Shown piece by piece: positions 5,105 through 5,540 of a stretch of 5,540 nt of DNA. The position numbers and the translations under genes were made by a program. Source of the stretch: Deltaproteobacteria bacterium (GTDB taxonomy: Bacteria > Myxococcota_A > UBA796 > UBA9615). The first letter of the stretch is position 1, and the number at the start of each line of letters is the position of its first letter. The notes under the pieces are model-generated. The model had not been told where the DNA came from. It was given only the letters and a program-made list of their open reading frames with translations, and made no database searches. The stretch covers positions 1 to 5,540 of the forward strand of contig JAJDAI010000362.1 of assembly GCA_029261955.1 (NCBI GenBank), written 5' to 3'.

Positions 5105-5540
5105 ATGGCCGACTCGACCGACAGCTCGCAGCCCACGCCCGAGGCGCTCGCCCCGCACCAGGACGTCCCGCCCGAGCCCCTGCCGATCCACCCGGTGCAG
5201 CTCGAGTCCGAGGACCCGCTCCCGAGCTCGCTCGGCGTGGTGCCGCTGCGCAACCTCGTGCTCTACCCGGGCATGGTCACGCCGGTGGTGGTGGTCCGCC
5301 CCTCCAGCATCCAGGTCCTGCGGCGCGCCGCGACCGTCGGCACGCCCTGCGTCTTCGTGACCCAGCGCAACGCGGACCTGGCCGACCCCGGCCGCGAAGA
5401 CCTGCACGACGTCGGCACCGTGGGTCGCCTGCTCCGCGGCCTGCGCTTCAGCGACGGCACGCTCCGCGTCCTGGTCCAGGGCCTGCGCCGCGTCACGCTC
5501 GGCGCTGTCTCCTCCGAGACGCCCATCGTGCGCGCGCGCA
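5105..5540 (+). CDS. lon: ATP-dependent protease Lon, N-terminal part (3' end beyond window)
   Basis: The frame is open from ATG 5105 to the window end, giving 145 residues of a protein usually near 800 long. Residues 1-42 are a Pro/Glu/Asp-rich, probably disordered extension. The Lon substrate-binding N domain follows: LGVVPLRNLVLYPGMVTPVV (43-62), RPSSIQVL, VTQRNADLADPGREDLHDVG (85-104), TVGRLLRGLRFSDGTLRVLV (105-124) and QGLRRV (125-130). Lon is a cytoplasmic hexameric AAA+ serine protease that degrades misfolded and regulatory proteins. The ATPase and Ser-Lys protease domains lie beyond the window, so catalytic residues cannot be checked. A stand-alone Lon N-domain protein is an alternative that cannot be excluded here but is less likely. 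Myxobacteria can carry two Lon proteins (LonV, and LonD/BsgA needed for development); which one this is cannot be told. The gene is divergent from rpoH and shares its control region. Confidence 0.92.
   Translation, partial: MADSTDSSQPTPEALAPHQDVPPEPLPIHPVQLESEDPLPSSLGVVPLRNLVLYPGMVTPVVVVRPSSIQVLRRAATVGTPCVFVTQRNADLADPGREDLHDVGTVGRLLRGLRFSDGTLRVLVQGLRRVTLGAVSSETPIVRAR

Overview
The window is strongly GC-rich DNA, coding on both strands with short intergenic gaps. It holds four protein genes, two of them cut by the window edges. The gene types fit a Myxococcota-like (former deltaproteobacterial) bacterium: a Ser/Thr kinase fused to cyclase-like and AAA domains, with the HxDVSPHN catalytic loop common in myxobacterial kinases; a lipoprotein with a long Asp-rich repeat linker; and an RpoH-type sigma factor. 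This placement is an inference from gene style, because no rRNA or marker gene is present.

Layout, left to right: (1) 1-2931, minus strand: the first 977 residues of a very large signalling protein with an N-terminal Hanks-type kinase, a class III nucleotidyl-cyclase-like domain and a STAND/AAA_16-type ATPase module with winged-helix-like region; the C-terminus lies beyond base 1. (2) 2932-3071: a 140-base divergent gap. (3) 3072-4028, plus strand: a secreted lipoprotein with an Asp-rich heptapeptide repeat linker and a sulfatase-modifying-factor (FGE/SUMF1-fold) domain that lacks the catalytic cysteines. (4) 4025-4885, minus strand: an RpoH (sigma-32) family sigma factor, convergent with the lipoprotein gene, the two stop codons interlocking in one CTAG. 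(5) 4886-5104: a 219-base divergent regulatory gap with several inverted and direct repeats. (6) 5105-5540, plus strand: the N-terminal 145 residues of Lon protease.

The right half looks like a stress-response pair: a heat-shock-type sigma factor and the Lon protease transcribed divergently from one shared control region. The rpoH leader can fold so that its ribosome-binding site is paired, which suggests post-transcriptional or thermal control. The left half is a sensory/signalling gene divergent from a surface lipoprotein; a functional link between them is possible but not shown.

The most notable observations are the stacked substitutions in the kinase-cyclase-ATPase protein (non-RD kinase, degenerate cyclase metal/transition-state residues, P-loop Lys-Ala), the catalytically stripped FGE-fold lipoprotein with a 21-bp repeat, and the structured rpoH leader. 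No mobile element, CRISPR array, tRNA or rRNA is seen.
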